The notes: generated by a model not told the origin, from the sequence alone. A stretch of 45,934 nt of DNA from Muribaculaceae bacterium (GCA_009775355.1 VSPN01000015.1:1-45934), one strand, 5' to 3'. Positions 7,207-16,120 are shown, counted from the first letter of the stretch. A program made the numbers and translations.

Positions 7207-9156
7207 ATGAGAATAGTCAAACGCTTATATCTCTTCATATTAAAAAGTTTCCTGCCGCTGTTCGCGATGACCTTCTTCATCGTGCTCTTCATCGTGCTGA
7301 TGCAGTTTCTGTGGCGTTACATCGACGATCTCGTAGGCAAGGGACTTTCAGTCGGACTTCTGGGCGAGCTTTTCTTTTACGCCGCGCTGAGCATGGTACC
7401 AATGGCCCTTCCGCTCGCCATCCTGCTCGCGAGCCTCATGACATTCGGAAACCTCGGCGAGAAGTCGGAGCTTACGGCCATAAAGGCTTCGGGTGTGTCG
7501 CTTGTCAAGACGATGAGTCCGCTGATAATACTCATATCGGCTATCGCCGTGGGCGCGTTCTTTTTCCAGAACGACGTGCTTCCGCGCGCCCAGGTCAAGA
7601 TGTGGACGCTCCTTTTCTCTGCCAGACAGAAATCGCCCGAGCTCGAGATTCCCGAGGGTGCGTTCTATGACCAGATACCGGGCTACAATCTCTATGTCAA
7701 GTCAAAAGACAAAAAGAGCGGCATATTGCACGGAGTGATGATATATGACGTGTCGAAGGGAGGCGACAACTCCACGATACTTGTGGCCGACTCGGCGAGA
7801 CTTGCCTTCACCGGCGACCTTCGATATCTCTACCTGCACCTATGGCAGGGGGAGCAGTTCGAGAATCTCCGCGAGCAGAAGACAGCAGACCGCAACGTGC
7901 CCTTCAGGCGAGAGTCGTTTCTCGACAAGGAGGTGCTGATCCCGTTTGACAACAACTTCAACCGCCTCGACGAAGGGGGTATGCGCAACCAGTATGTCGG
8001 CAAAAACATGTCGGAGCTGCGCCAGACCATCGACTCACTGCAGACCCGCATAGACTCGATCGGACGCGAGACACGCAACGGTTTCGAACTGACAGTGTTT
8101 CCGGTGCTCGGGCGCGCCATCACCGGGAAACCCTCTTCGGAGACAGCCCCCAATCCAGCCGGCATCACCAACGATGAGAGCAAGCTCCGTGAAAAGACAC
8201 CCGTAAAAACCACCGCCGTCGCTCCTGCAGACCTCGACTCACTTCTCGCCTCGCTGCCGCAGGCAAGACTTGACGCCACATTCACCTCGGCGGCAAACTC
8301 CGTGAAGATGAGGCGCAGCGAGATCGAGTTCCGCGCCATGCAGCTCAACGACGAGAAGGCGAGATTCCGCCGTCACCAGATCGAGCTGATCAAGAAATTC
8401 ACTCTGTCGGTGGCATGCATAATCTTCCTCTTCATCGGCGCGCCGCTCGGCGCGATCATCCGCAAGGGTGGACTCGGCACCCCGCTTGTGATCTCTGTGC
8501 TGCTTTTCCTCGTGTACTATATAATCGACAACACCGGCTACAAACTCGCCCGCGACGGGCACTGGGTTGTATGGCCCGGCATGTGGCTGTCTACATTTAT
8601 CCTGCTGCCTCTCGGCATATTCGTGACATACAAGGCCATGAACGACTCCTCGGTGTTTAATGCCGATCTTTACAGAGAATGGTTCAGACGTCGGCTCGGG
8701 CTCCCCGAGACACGCCATGTCACACTGAAAGAGGTGATAATCTTCGATATCAGTCTCAGCCGCGCCCTTGCCATGACCGAAAACCTGCACATAGAGGCCA
8801 CGGCATGGCTCGGTTCCCACAGAAGCCGGCCGTCGTATGCCGCATACTGGAACGGAACATATGATCCCGCCCCCATAAACAGGATAGGAGAGCAGACAGA
8901 CCGGCTTGTCACTTACCTGTCAGACTCTCGCGACGCAAGGGTGATCGACGCCCTCAACCGTTATCCGGTCACCCGGTCACTCTGGATATTACGCCCGTTC
9001 GCGGGCCGCAGGGCACGCGCGGCGATGAAATGGTTCGTTCCGGCAGGAGTGATATTCTACCTCATATCACTCCCCTACGCGAGAAGAGTCTATGGAGAGA
9101 TCCGCAAAATCGCAGAAGCCGACAGAAGGCTCGCGAAAGTCCTGACAGACGGTTAA
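7207..9156 (+). CDS. LptF/LptG-family permease of the LPS export machine
   Basis: LptF and LptG form the membrane part of the LptB2FG ABC transporter that extracts lipopolysaccharide from the inner membrane. The N-terminus (~1-120) has the YjgP/YjgQ pattern: a basic start (MRIVKRLYLFILKSF), a first helix, then three more helices with MALPLAILLASLMTFGNL and the conserved ELTAIKASG coupling motif. A periplasmic part (~120-390) follows, with a Thr/Pro-rich linker near 300-330, then helices at ~395-480. The last ~170 residues, ending in one further helix, lie beyond the usual YjgP/Q length (~360 residues); long versions are usual in Bacteroidota. I cannot tell LptF from LptG by eye. No lptB is nearby. 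A terminator follows at 9276. Confidence 0.88.
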   Translation: MRIVKRLYLFILKSFLPLFAMTFFIVLFIVLMQFLWRYIDDLVGKGLSVGLLGELFFYAALSMVPMALPLAILLASLMTFGNLGEKSELTAIKASGVSLVKTMSPLIILISAIAVGAFFFQNDVLPRAQVKMWTLLFSARQKSPELEIPEGAFYDQIPGYNLYVKSKDKKSGILHGVMIYDVSKGGDNSTILVADSARLAFTGDLRYLYLHLWQGEQFENLREQKTADRNVPFRRESFLDKEVLIPFDNNFNRLDEGGMRNQYVGKNMSELRQTIDSLQTRIDSIGRETRNGFELTVFPVLGRAITGKPSSETAPNPAGITNDESKLREKTPVKTTAVAPADLDSLLASLPQARLDATFTSAANSVKMRRSEIEFRAMQLNDEKARFRRHQIELIKKFTLSVACIIFLFIGAPLGAIIRKGGLGTPLVISVLLFLVYYIIDNTGYKLARDGHWVVWPGMWLSTFILLPLGIFVTYKAMNDSSVFNADLYREWFRRRLGLPETRHVTLKEVIIFDISLSRALAMTENLHIEATAWLGSHRSRPSYAAYWNGTYDPAPINRIGEQTDRLVTYLSDSRDARVIDALNRYPVTRSLWILRPFAGRRARAAMKWFVPAGVIFYLISLPYARRVYGEIRKIAEADRRLAKVLTDG

Positions 9157-9180
9157 AGAATGTTAATCAAACATGACACC

Positions 9181-9270
9181 ATGAACAAAAAGCCACTCAT
9201 ATCAGTTAGAAGAGAAGAGTTAGAAGATGGATTTTTGTTCATTAAGTTAAGGATGGCTATTGAGACATAG
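9181..9270 (+). CDS. Possible 29-residue small ORF
   Basis: An ATG at 9181, 24 bases after the lptF-like gene, opens a frame of 29 codons ending in TAG (9268-9270), just before the terminator hairpin at 9276. The peptide begins MNKKPLISVRREELEDG and is moderately charged. No ribosome-binding site or homolog is evident; it may simply be an open 3' untranslated region. Confidence 0.2.
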   Translation: MNKKPLISVRREELEDGFLFIKLRMAIET

Positions 9271-9275
9271 CCGCG

Positions 9276-9305
9276 AAAACGGCCACTCGTGAGAGCGGTC
9301 GTTTT
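9276..9305 (+). terminator. Rho-independent terminator after the lptF-like gene
   Basis: AAAACGGCCACTC pairs with GAG..GCGGTCGTTTT (12 of 13 positions pair, one a G-T) around a very short loop, ending in TTTT. It separates the lptF-like gene from the aspS promoter. The A-run and T-run make it usable in both directions. Confidence 0.7.
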
Positions 9306-9366
9306 GTTATGTGCCTTCGGATGAGCCACACAAGGCGGCCAATAAGAAGCGCGAATGAGAATAAAT

Positions 9367-9397
9367 TTTGACTTACGAAAAAAAATTTGTAACTTTG
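9367..9397 (+). promoter_or_regulatory. Bacteroidota-type promoter for aspS
   Basis: TTTG (9367-9370), 19 bases, then TAACTTTG (9390-9397): an exact match to the consensus with optimal spacing, about 55 bases upstream of the aspS start at 9453. Confidence 0.85.
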
Positions 9398-9452
9398 CGT
9401 GCTTAATATGCGCGCGTCCGAACGCGTGCGGAGGATATCCATATAAGACAAT

Positions 9453-11213
9453 ATGTACAGAGATACGACATGCGGCGAGCTTCGCCTTGCCGATGCCGGC
9501 AGGAAAGTCAAGCTTGCCGGCTGGGTTCAGAGAGCCCGCAAAATGGGCGGCATGACTTTTGTCGACGTCCGCGACCGCTACGGAATCACCCAGGTGGTCT
9601 TCAGTAACGAGATAGATGCCGAACTTGCAGAACAGGCCAGCCGGCTCGGTCGCGAGTTCGTGGTGCAGATAGAGGGAGAAGCAGCAGAGCGCAGTTCGAA
9701 GAACGCCAATCTCCCGACAGGCGACATAGAGGTGATCGCCTCGTCGCTCCGGATACTCAACCGCAGCGAGATCCCCCCTTTCACTATCGAGGACAACACT
9801 GACGGAGGCGACGATCTCCGCATGAAATACCGCTATCTTGACCTCCGCCGCCCCTCGGTGCGCACTAACCTCGAGCTTCGCCACAAGATGGCTTTCGAGA
9901 TACGCCGTTATCTCGACTCGCAGGATTTCCTTGAGGTCGAGACCCCGATTCTGGTCAAATCGACCCCCGAGGGCGCACGCGACTTCATCGTGCCCTCGCG
10001 CATGAATCCTGGCGAGTTCTACGCCCTGCCCCAGTCGCCGCAGCTTTTCAAGCAGCTTCTGATGGTGTCAGGATTCGACCGTTACTTCCAGATAGCCAAA
10101 TGCTTCCGTGACGAAGACCTCCGCGCCGACCGTCAGCCTGAGTTCACGCAGATCGACTGCGAGATGTCGTTTGTCGAGCAGGAAGACGTGATCAGCATGT
10201 TTGAAGGTCTTGTGAAGCATATCTTCAAATATGTGAAGAACATCGACTTCACCGAGGCCTTTCCACGCATCACATGGGCCGATGCCATGGCCCGCTACGG
10301 CAGCGACAAGCCCGACATTCGTTTCGGCATGGAGTTCGTCGAGCTTACGGACCTCGCCAAAGGGTGCGGCTTCGCCGTGACCGACGACGCCGAGCTGACA
10401 GTGGGCATCAATGTGGCGGGATGCGCAGGCTACACCCGCAAGCAGATCGACGGACTGACCGAGTTCGTGCGCCGTCCGCAGGTCGGTGCCAAGGGCCTTA
10501 TCTGGGTAAAATTCGAAGAGAACGGCGGCGTCAAGAGTTCGGCCGGCAAATTCTTCAGCGAGGACCAGCTCCGCGCTTGGGGTGAACGCAGCGGATCGAA
10601 GCCCGGCGACCTTCTGCTTGTGATGAGCGGCGAGGCCATGAAGACCCGCAAGCAGCTCTGCGAGCTTCGTCTTGAGATGGGATCGCGCCTCGGTCTTCGC
10701 GACAAGAACGTGTTCGCGCCTCTTTGGGTGATCGACTTCCCCCTGTTCGAGTGGGACGACGAGACACAGCGATACTACGCGATGCACCACCCGTTCACGG
10801 CACCCAACCCCGAAGACGTGCCCCTGCTTCGCACCGACACAGGCAAAGTGCGCGCCACGGCCTACGACATCGTGGTGAACGGCACAGAGCTTGGCGGTGG
10901 ATCGATACGTATCCATGATGCGGAACTTCAGGACACCATGTTCGAGCTTCTGGGCTTCACGCCCGAACGCGCCAAAGAGCAGTTCGGCTTCCTTATGGAC
11001 GCATTCAAATACGGAGCGCCCCCCCACGGAGGACTCGCACTCGGATTCGACCGGTTCGTGTCGATACTCGCAGGCCTCGACACGATACGCGATGTGATCG
11101 CATTCCCGAAAAACAACTCCGGCCGCGACGTGATGAACGAAAGCCCCTCACCGGTTGACCAGGCTCAGCTTGACGAGCTTCAGATCGCGCTCTCGCCGGC
11201 GAAAGAGAAATAA
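9453..11213 (+). CDS. aspS: Aspartyl-tRNA synthetase
   Basis: AspRS charges tRNA-Asp with aspartate. At 586 residues it is the bacterial type: an N-terminal OB-fold anticodon-binding domain (~1-110, GWVQRARKMGGMTFVDVRD), the class II catalytic core starting near KYRYLDLRRP (~125), a GAD insertion domain in the middle (~290-410) and the core resuming with motif 3 near GGLALGFDR. Motif 2 residues are visible in FRDEDLRADRQPEFTQID. The start at 9453 follows a perfect promoter and fits the usual N-terminus (MYRDTTCGELR). It probably leads an operon with the Nif3-like gene 7 bases downstream. Confidence 0.97.
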   Translation: MYRDTTCGELRLADAGRKVKLAGWVQRARKMGGMTFVDVRDRYGITQVVFSNEIDAELAEQASRLGREFVVQIEGEAAERSSKNANLPTGDIEVIASSLRILNRSEIPPFTIEDNTDGGDDLRMKYRYLDLRRPSVRTNLELRHKMAFEIRRYLDSQDFLEVETPILVKSTPEGARDFIVPSRMNPGEFYALPQSPQLFKQLLMVSGFDRYFQIAKCFRDEDLRADRQPEFTQIDCEMSFVEQEDVISMFEGLVKHIFKYVKNIDFTEAFPRITWADAMARYGSDKPDIRFGMEFVELTDLAKGCGFAVTDDAELTVGINVAGCAGYTRKQIDGLTEFVRRPQVGAKGLIWVKFEENGGVKSSAGKFFSEDQLRAWGERSGSKPGDLLLVMSGEAMKTRKQLCELRLEMGSRLGLRDKNVFAPLWVIDFPLFEWDDETQRYYAMHHPFTAPNPEDVPLLRTDTGKVRATAYDIVVNGTELGGGSIRIHDAELQDTMFELLGFTPERAKEQFGFLMDAFKYGAPPHGGLALGFDRFVSILAGLDTIRDVIAFPKNNSGRDVMNESPSPVDQAQLDELQIALSPAKEK

Positions 11214-11220
11214 ATGACAG

Positions 11221-12003
11221 ATGACCGTACAGGACATAGCTGCGGCAATCGAGGCGTTCGCCCCGCTCCCGCTTCAAGAAGACTATGACAACGCCGGTCT
11301 GCAGGTCGGATTCCGCGACCGTCAGGTCAACGCCGTGATGCTCTGTCTCGACGTGACCGCCGACGTGGTCGAAGAAGCGATAAGGCGCAAGTGCGACATG
11401 ATCGTCTCGCACCATCCGCTGATCTTCCGCGGGCTTCGCAGCCTGACCGGCGCCGACGAGACCCAGCGCATAGCGATCCGGGCTCTTGAGGCAGGCGTGG
11501 CCGTGTATTCCGCCCACACCAACCTTGATTCGGCATGGAACGGAGTGAGCCACGAGATGGCGCATACGCTTGGGCTGACCGGAATATCGGTTCTCCAGCC
11601 GCGCCCTGATAACCCGCACGCCGGGCTCGGAGTAGTGGGCGATGTGTCACCCACGCCGAAACTCGAGTTTCTGCGCCGGGTGAAAGAGAAATTCGGAGTC
11701 AAGGCACTGCGCTACTCATCGCAGTCGCCAGCCCTCGTGGTGAAACGCGTGGCAGTGTGCGGAGGCTCGGGCGCATCGCTGATCAAAGACGCCATACGCG
11801 CAGGCGCGGATCTGTTTGTGACAGGCGACGTAAAATATCACGACTTCGCCGGATACGGGCAGGATCTGGTCATAGCCGACATAGGCCACTACGAGAGCGA
11901 GCTCTGCTCGATGAAGATATTCTCGCGGATAATCCGCCAGCAATATCCCGATCTCGTGGTGTACTTTTCGGACGATCAGCGGAATCCCGTCGGTATCATC
12001 TGA
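11221..12003 (+). CDS. Nif3-like dinuclear metal-centre hexamer protein
   Basis: A member of the Nif3/YbgI family, often annotated as 'GTP cyclohydrolase 1 type 2 homolog'; the biological role is unsettled. These proteins form toroidal hexamers with two metal ions per subunit. Metal-binding signatures are visible: VSHHPLIFRGLRSL (two His), SAHTNLDSAWNGVSHEMA (His and Asp) and GHYESE near the C-terminus (His and Glu). At 260 residues it is the short form without the inserted middle domain. It lies 7 bases after aspS and is followed by the zinc-ribbon coiled-coil gene, a pairing common in Bacteroidota (recalled, not checked). Confidence 0.9.
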   Translation: MTVQDIAAAIEAFAPLPLQEDYDNAGLQVGFRDRQVNAVMLCLDVTADVVEEAIRRKCDMIVSHHPLIFRGLRSLTGADETQRIAIRALEAGVAVYSAHTNLDSAWNGVSHEMAHTLGLTGISVLQPRPDNPHAGLGVVGDVSPTPKLEFLRRVKEKFGVKALRYSSQSPALVVKRVAVCGGSGASLIKDAIRAGADLFVTGDVKYHDFAGYGQDLVIADIGHYESELCSMKIFSRIIRQQYPDLVVYFSDDQRNPVGII

Positions 12004-12080
12004 CAGCCGCAGAGCACATCAAAGGGAAAACAGGACAAAACGAGGGCGGCCAGCGCCGCACCCACAAAACATAATCAGAC

Positions 12081-12896
12081 ATGGCAGAAAAGAAAAACGA
12101 GAAAGAACGCAGCGTCGAGGAGCGACTCAAGTCTCTATACCAGCTTCAGACACTACTGTCAGAGATCGACCGCATCAAGATTCTCAGAGGCGAGCTTCCC
12201 AACGAGGTGAAAGACCGCGAGGACGAGATCGTGAGGTATCAGACACGCATACAGAAATTCGAGGACGAGATCGCCTCGCTGCGCGAACTCATCGCCACCA
12301 AGACGGCCGACATCGAGACCCGGCGCCAGAAGATCGCCCGCTACGACGAGCAGATCAACAACGTGCGCAACAACCGGGAATTCGCATTCCTTGAGAAAGA
12401 AAAGGAATTCGAGACTCTCGAGATCCAGCTTGCCGAGAAGAACATACGCGACGCCAACACAAAGATCGAGGAGAAGACCGCCGAGATCACCCACAACCGC
12501 GAGGAACTGACAGACAACGAGCACATACTCGAACAGAAGAGAGTAGAGCTTGATGAGATCGTGTCGGAGACCAAGGAGCAGGAGGAGAACCTTCTCAAGC
12601 AGGCCAAGGCTCTCGAACCGGAGATCGACGCCTACACGCTCGCCGCCTTCAAGCGTATCCGCAAGAACGCCCGCAACGGGCTGGGCATCGTGACCGTGCA
12701 ACGCGACGCCTGCGGAGGTTGTTTCAACCGCATTCCGCCCCAGCGCCAGCTTGAGATCAAGATGCACAAGAAAGTGATTGTCTGCGAATATTGCGGACGC
12801 ATCATGATTGACGGCGCACTGGCCGGCATAGAAGAACCCGAGATTCAGGCACCGGCCCCCAAGAAACGCGCATCGCGTGCAAAAAAGACAGTCTGA
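12081..12896 (+). CDS. Coiled-coil protein with C4 zinc ribbon (DUF164 type)
   Basis: Residues ~10-190 are a long, charged coiled coil full of Glu, Lys, Arg and Gln heptads. A C4 zinc ribbon follows: CGGCFNRIPP, about 20 residues, then CEYCGRIM. A basic tail (APKKRASRAKKTV) ends the protein. This is the DUF164 / zf-RING_7 family; the chlamydial homolog CT398 is a coiled-coil hairpin reported to bind sigma-54, but a general role is not established. The basic tail could contact nucleic acid (inference). It follows the Nif3-like gene by 77 bases and is closed by a hairpin at 12922-12954. Confidence 0.88.
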   Translation: MAEKKNEKERSVEERLKSLYQLQTLLSEIDRIKILRGELPNEVKDREDEIVRYQTRIQKFEDEIASLRELIATKTADIETRRQKIARYDEQINNVRNNREFAFLEKEKEFETLEIQLAEKNIRDANTKIEEKTAEITHNREELTDNEHILEQKRVELDEIVSETKEQEENLLKQAKALEPEIDAYTLAAFKRIRKNARNGLGIVTVQRDACGGCFNRIPPQRQLEIKMHKKVIVCEYCGRIMIDGALAGIEEPEIQAPAPKKRASRAKKTV

Positions 12897-12921
12897 CAGC
12901 CTTACGTCAGAGTAACATCGG

Positions 12922-12954
12922 GATCCGGGGCACCGACAACTGTGTTCCCGGATC
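12922..12954 (+). terminator. Hairpin between the zinc-ribbon gene and queD
   Basis: An 8-base perfect stem, GATCCGGG (12922-12929) with CCCGGATC (12947-12954), with a 17-base loop and a short T/C tail (TCTTC). It looks like a terminator or attenuator ahead of queDEC. It does not look like a preQ1 riboswitch. Confidence 0.5.
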
Positions 12955-12975
12955 TCTTCATAAGAAACCACCGAC

Positions 12976-13326
12976 ATGTATTTTGTTCGAAAGACTTTTG
13001 AATTCAGCGCCGCCCACAGGCTGCGCCTCGACTATCCGAGTCAGTGCACCAACCTGCACGGCCACAACTGGAAAGTCACCGTGGAGTGCCGCGCGCGCGA
13101 ACTGAACGCCAACGGCATGGTGGTGGACTTCACTGAGATCAAGCGGAGCGTGCTCGGCGCGCTCGACCACAAAGTGCTCAACGACGTGCTCGACTTCAAC
13201 CCGACAGCCGAAAACATAGCACGCTGGATTGTAGAGAACGTGCCATGCTGCTTCCGCGCCGAAGTGGAGGAAAGCCTCGGCAACTGGGCGGCATATGAAC
13301 GAGACGACGACACTGCAGAGATATGA
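12976..13326 (+). CDS. queD: 6-carboxy-5,6,7,8-tetrahydropterin synthase
   Basis: QueD converts 7,8-dihydroneopterin triphosphate to 6-carboxytetrahydropterin, an early step to queuosine. The 116-residue protein has the PTPS fold signature: zinc ligands His14 (FSAAHRL), His28 and His30 (LHGHNW), catalytic Cys24 (PSQCTN), then VVDFTEIK and LDHKVLND. It overlaps queE by 4 bases (ATGA), so the two are coupled. The gene for GTP cyclohydrolase I, which supplies the substrate, is not in the window. Confidence 0.95.
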   Translation: MYFVRKTFEFSAAHRLRLDYPSQCTNLHGHNWKVTVECRARELNANGMVVDFTEIKRSVLGALDHKVLNDVLDFNPTAENIARWIVENVPCCFRAEVEESLGNWAAYERDDDTAEI

Positions 13327-13925
13327 GGAAAGTCAACGAGATATTCTATTCGCTTCAAGGTGAAGGCCACCACACTGGCTACCCCTCGGTGTTCATAAGA
13401 TTCGCCGGGTGCAATCTCAGATGCCCTTTCTGCGACACCAGCCACGAAGATGGCATACTGATGGACGATGACGCCATAGTCCATGCCGTCAAGCTATATA
13501 CCGCCGAGTGGATAGTGATCACCGGCGGAGAGCCCTCTCTCTCCATAGACGCCGACTTCATTCATCTTCTGAAACGCGCCACGGGCAAGAAGATAGCGAT
13601 CGAGACCAATGGCACACGCCCGCTTCCGCCGGGAATAGACTGGATCACCGTGTCGCCAAAGAATGGAATCTGCGGTGCTTCCGGCGATGCATGCGTCGCC
13701 GTGGACAGGGCAGACGAGATAAAAGTCATAGACATCGGTCAGGATCTTGAGCCCTATTTCTCTCTCGGATGCCGTGGCGAAAAGACTCTGATGTACCTTC
13801 AGCCCTGCTATGTGGAAGACCCCGCCGAGCGCGAGGCCAACCGTCTGCGCACAGTGCGCCGCGTACTCTCAGACCCGAGGTGGACACTTTCAGTGCAACT
13901 GCACAGGTTTCTCGGCATACCCTGA
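13323..13925 (+). CDS. queE: 7-carboxy-7-deazaguanine synthase
   Basis: QueE is a radical-SAM enzyme that contracts the ring of 6-carboxytetrahydropterin to 7-carboxy-7-deazaguanine. The iron-sulfur cluster cysteines form a CX3CX2C motif at Cys30, Cys34 and Cys37 (CNLRCPFC), preceded by the typical IFYSLQGEG start and GYPSVFIRFAG. ITGGEPSL near ~65 is the SAM-binding GGE segment. At 200 residues it is in the normal range. Its start overlaps the queD stop; queC follows after 59 bases. Confidence 0.95.
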   Translation: MRKVNEIFYSLQGEGHHTGYPSVFIRFAGCNLRCPFCDTSHEDGILMDDDAIVHAVKLYTAEWIVITGGEPSLSIDADFIHLLKRATGKKIAIETNGTRPLPPGIDWITVSPKNGICGASGDACVAVDRADEIKVIDIGQDLEPYFSLGCRGEKTLMYLQPCYVEDPAEREANRLRTVRRVLSDPRWTLSVQLHRFLGIP

Positions 13926-13984
13926 CGCATAGACCGGGGTATTGACAACGCGCCTGCAAGACGACGCAGCATAAAGACAACAAA

Positions 13985-14650
13985 ATGAAAGACAATATGA
14001 AAGACAGCGTCATAGTTGTGTCAGGAGGCATGGACTCCGTGACACTCATGCATGATTTCAAGGATAGAATCGCCCTTGCCGTGACATTCGACTACGGCTC
14101 CAACCACAACGCACGCGAGATCGAATGCGCTCGCCACCAATGCGCGCTGCTCGGCATAGAGCACATCGTGATACCACTTGCATTCATGGGAGAATATTTC
14201 AGGAGCTCGCTTCTTTCGGGCGCAGACGACATACCCGAAGGGCATTATGCCGATGAAAACATGAAGAGCACCGTAGTGCCCTTCCGTAACGGTATAATGC
14301 TCGCAGTGGCATGCGGTCTGGCCGAAAGCCGCGACCTCAGACATGTGCTCATAGCCAACCACGGCGGCGACCATGCCATATACCCCGACTGCCGTGGAGG
14401 ATTCATCGACGCCATGAGCCTCGCCATGAAAGAAGGCACCTACGAGGGCATCGACATCCTCGCGCCTTACACCGACATGACGAAAACCGACATAGCCCGG
14501 CGCGGAGCCGATCTCGGAGTCGACTACTCGCAGACATACTCATGCTACAAAGGCGGTGAAACGCACTGCGGGAAATGCGGCACATGTGTCGAGCGCAAGG
14601 AAGCGTTCAGAGCCGCGGGCATCGCTGACCCGACATCATATCCCGGATAA
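13985..14650 (+). CDS. queC: 7-cyano-7-deazaguanine (preQ0) synthase
   Basis: QueC uses ATP and ammonia to turn 7-carboxy-7-deazaguanine into preQ0. The N-terminal PP-loop is visible as VVSGGMDSVTL (~9-19), followed by TFDYGSNHNAREI. The C-terminus has the zinc-binding cysteines (SCYKGGETHCGKCGTCVERK). A second in-frame ATG at 13997 could be the start; either keeps the PP-loop. It is the third gene of queD-queE-queC; the next enzyme, QueF, is encoded at 16121, on the far side of manA. Confidence 0.95.
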   Translation: MKDNMKDSVIVVSGGMDSVTLMHDFKDRIALAVTFDYGSNHNAREIECARHQCALLGIEHIVIPLAFMGEYFRSSLLSGADDIPEGHYADENMKSTVVPFRNGIMLAVACGLAESRDLRHVLIANHGGDHAIYPDCRGGFIDAMSLAMKEGTYEGIDILAPYTDMTKTDIARRGADLGVDYSQTYSCYKGGETHCGKCGTCVERKEAFRAAGIADPTSYPG

Positions 14651-14672
14651 TATACCCGGCATCCGGATCCGC

Positions 14673-14909
14673 TCACTCTCCGGCATAAGACATGATCTCC
14701 TGACTGCGCACCGACACACCGTAACGCGCGGCGAAACGCAGTATGTTGCGTGCCAGCTCGGGGCGCAGATCCTCCGGGCAATAACGGAAATAAGACTCCG
14801 CCGCTCTCACATGCGCCGCGTCAGGCATCGGATACTCCCGGCGTGCGGGAAGGCCGAACTCACTGTCGGGGAGATCGCGCCGATCTTCTGTGTTCAATAT
14901 ATCACTCAT
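14673..14909 (-). CDS. Small DUF6582-like protein
   Basis: A 78-residue protein that converges on queC. Its core, DSEFGLPARREYPMPDAAHV followed by R(A)AESYF, matches a short motif (S-F-[GA]-[IL]-P-x-R-[KR]-x-YP-x-x-D-x-x-H-[VA]-R) that I recall from small proteins and phage-associated regions of many bacteria (DUF6582). Function unknown; no membrane segment or signal peptide. The codon pattern matches its neighbours and the start ATG at 14907-14909 is the only good one. It may be a small cytoplasmic protein or a domesticated fragment of a phage gene. Confidence 0.65.
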   Translation of the reverse strand: MSDILNTEDRRDLPDSEFGLPARREYPMPDAAHVRAAESYFRYCPEDLRPELARNILRFAARYGVSVRSQEIMSYAGE

Positions 14910-14925
14910 GACAGCAAACTGAAAT

Positions 14926-14956
14926 TTTCAGATTTTAAAAGTTTTTTTTATCTTTG
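14926..14956 (+). promoter_or_regulatory. Promoter for manA-queF
   Basis: TTTC (14926-14929), 19 bases, TATCTTTG (14949-14956). The -7 box is exact and the -33 box differs by one base. It lies about 140 bases upstream of the manA ATG, leaving a leader of more than 100 bases in which I see no known riboswitch. Confidence 0.65.
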
Positions 14957-15098
14957 TTTGTTGTAAGTATGTAGGGCGCAAAAATCAGACCACCCGCCCA
15001 ATATGTCTAACGTCCGGACAAGGATAGCGTTTAAAAAAAACTGTTAATTCGTCATATCCGGCAAGACCTTGACAAAAACAAAAAACAAGAACTCAGTT

Positions 15099-16061
15099 AT
15101 GTGGAAATTCACACCGATTCTCAAGACTACAATCTGGGGAGGAGAAAACATCATAACGCTCAAGCATATCGAGCCAGCCATTTCTGAAGTCGGAGAGAGC
15201 TGGGAGATCAGCGGTGTGCCCGGCAGCGTGTCGACCGTGGAGTCTGGTCCCGACGCCGGACTGACGCTTCCCGAGCTGATCGACAGATACGGCTCCGATC
15301 TGATGGGAGAAAGGAACTACAAGAAGTTTGACAACAGTTTTCCGCTTCTGGTCAAGATCATCGACACGGCAGACAACCTGTCGGTACAGGTCCACCCCGA
15401 CGACTCAAACGCCGCCGAGCTGGGATATCCCAACGGCAAGACCGAGATGTGGTATGTGATGAGTGCCCGCAAAGGAGCCAGAATCGCCAACGGATTCACC
15501 CGGCCTGTCGATCCGGAGGAATACGAGAGCCTTGTAGAATCAGGCAGGATAGAAGACGTACTGAATTATATCGAGGTCAAGGAGGGAGAAGTCTATTACA
15601 TACCGGCAGGCCGTGTGCACGCCATATGCGAGAACTGCACCATGGTCGAGGTGCAGCAGACGAGCGACGCCACTTTCCGCATTTACGACTATCACCGCAA
15701 AGACAAGGATGGCAACGAACGTGAGCTTCACACCGATCTGGCGCGACGGGTCATAAACTTCGGTGACACCTGCGGCAGCGCGGAAGGTTACACGCTCAGA
15801 CCTAATTTCCCGGTCAACGTCATCAGATCACCGTTCTTCTCAATCAATATCCTTGAAGCCGACACAGGTCTGATGCGCGACTATTCGGAAAGCGATACTT
15901 TCGTGGTGATCACCGCGCTCGACGGCGAAGCCGACATTATCTGCGGCGGCAAGACCGAATCTCTCTCCGCCGGACACACTGTGCTCATACCTGCCTCGGC
16001 CACAGGCATCGCGATAGAACCGCACAAAACGGCAAAGCTGCTTGAGGCTTATATCAAATAG
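15099..16061 (+). CDS. manA: Mannose-6-phosphate isomerase, class I
   Basis: Interconverts mannose 6-phosphate and fructose 6-phosphate, linking mannose use and GDP-mannose supply to glycolysis. The N-terminus (KFTPILKTTIWGGENI) and GESWEISGVPG are typical of the short Bacteroidota/Firmicute class I enzymes. Zinc-binding residues lie in VQVHPDD, KTEMWYV and AGRVHAI, and the cupin core follows. I chose the ATG at 15099 over a TTG at 15069 because the extra residues (Lys/Asn-rich) are not conserved-looking; this gives 320 residues, the usual length. It sits between queC and queF, probably sharing a transcript with queF 59 bases on. Confidence 0.92.
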   Translation: MWKFTPILKTTIWGGENIITLKHIEPAISEVGESWEISGVPGSVSTVESGPDAGLTLPELIDRYGSDLMGERNYKKFDNSFPLLVKIIDTADNLSVQVHPDDSNAAELGYPNGKTEMWYVMSARKGARIANGFTRPVDPEEYESLVESGRIEDVLNYIEVKEGEVYYIPAGRVHAICENCTMVEVQQTSDATFRIYDYHRKDKDGNERELHTDLARRVINFGDTCGSAEGYTLRPNFPVNVIRSPFFSINILEADTGLMRDYSESDTFVVITALDGEADIICGGKTESLSAGHTVLIPASATGIAIEPHKTAKLLEAYIK

Positions 16062-16120
16062 CCGGAATCCACTCATCAGGCCTCTGGCTATCACATAACA
16101 GAAAACCTTCACATCACACA

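Noticed and set aside
10068..11027. 319-codon open frame on the minus strand
   Set aside because: Antisense shadow of aspS caused by high GC and codon bias.
12897..12975. preQ1 riboswitch ahead of queD
   Set aside because: The 79-base gap holds only a GC-rich terminator-like hairpin; no preQ1 aptamer pattern is visible.
12159..12977. 272-codon open frame on the minus strand
   Set aside because: Antisense to the zinc-ribbon coiled-coil gene; Leu/Val-rich complement of Glu/Lys codons.
15069..15098. TTG start for manA
   Set aside because: The ten extra residues are Lys/Asn-rich and lie before the conserved N-terminus; the ATG at 15099 fits the family.
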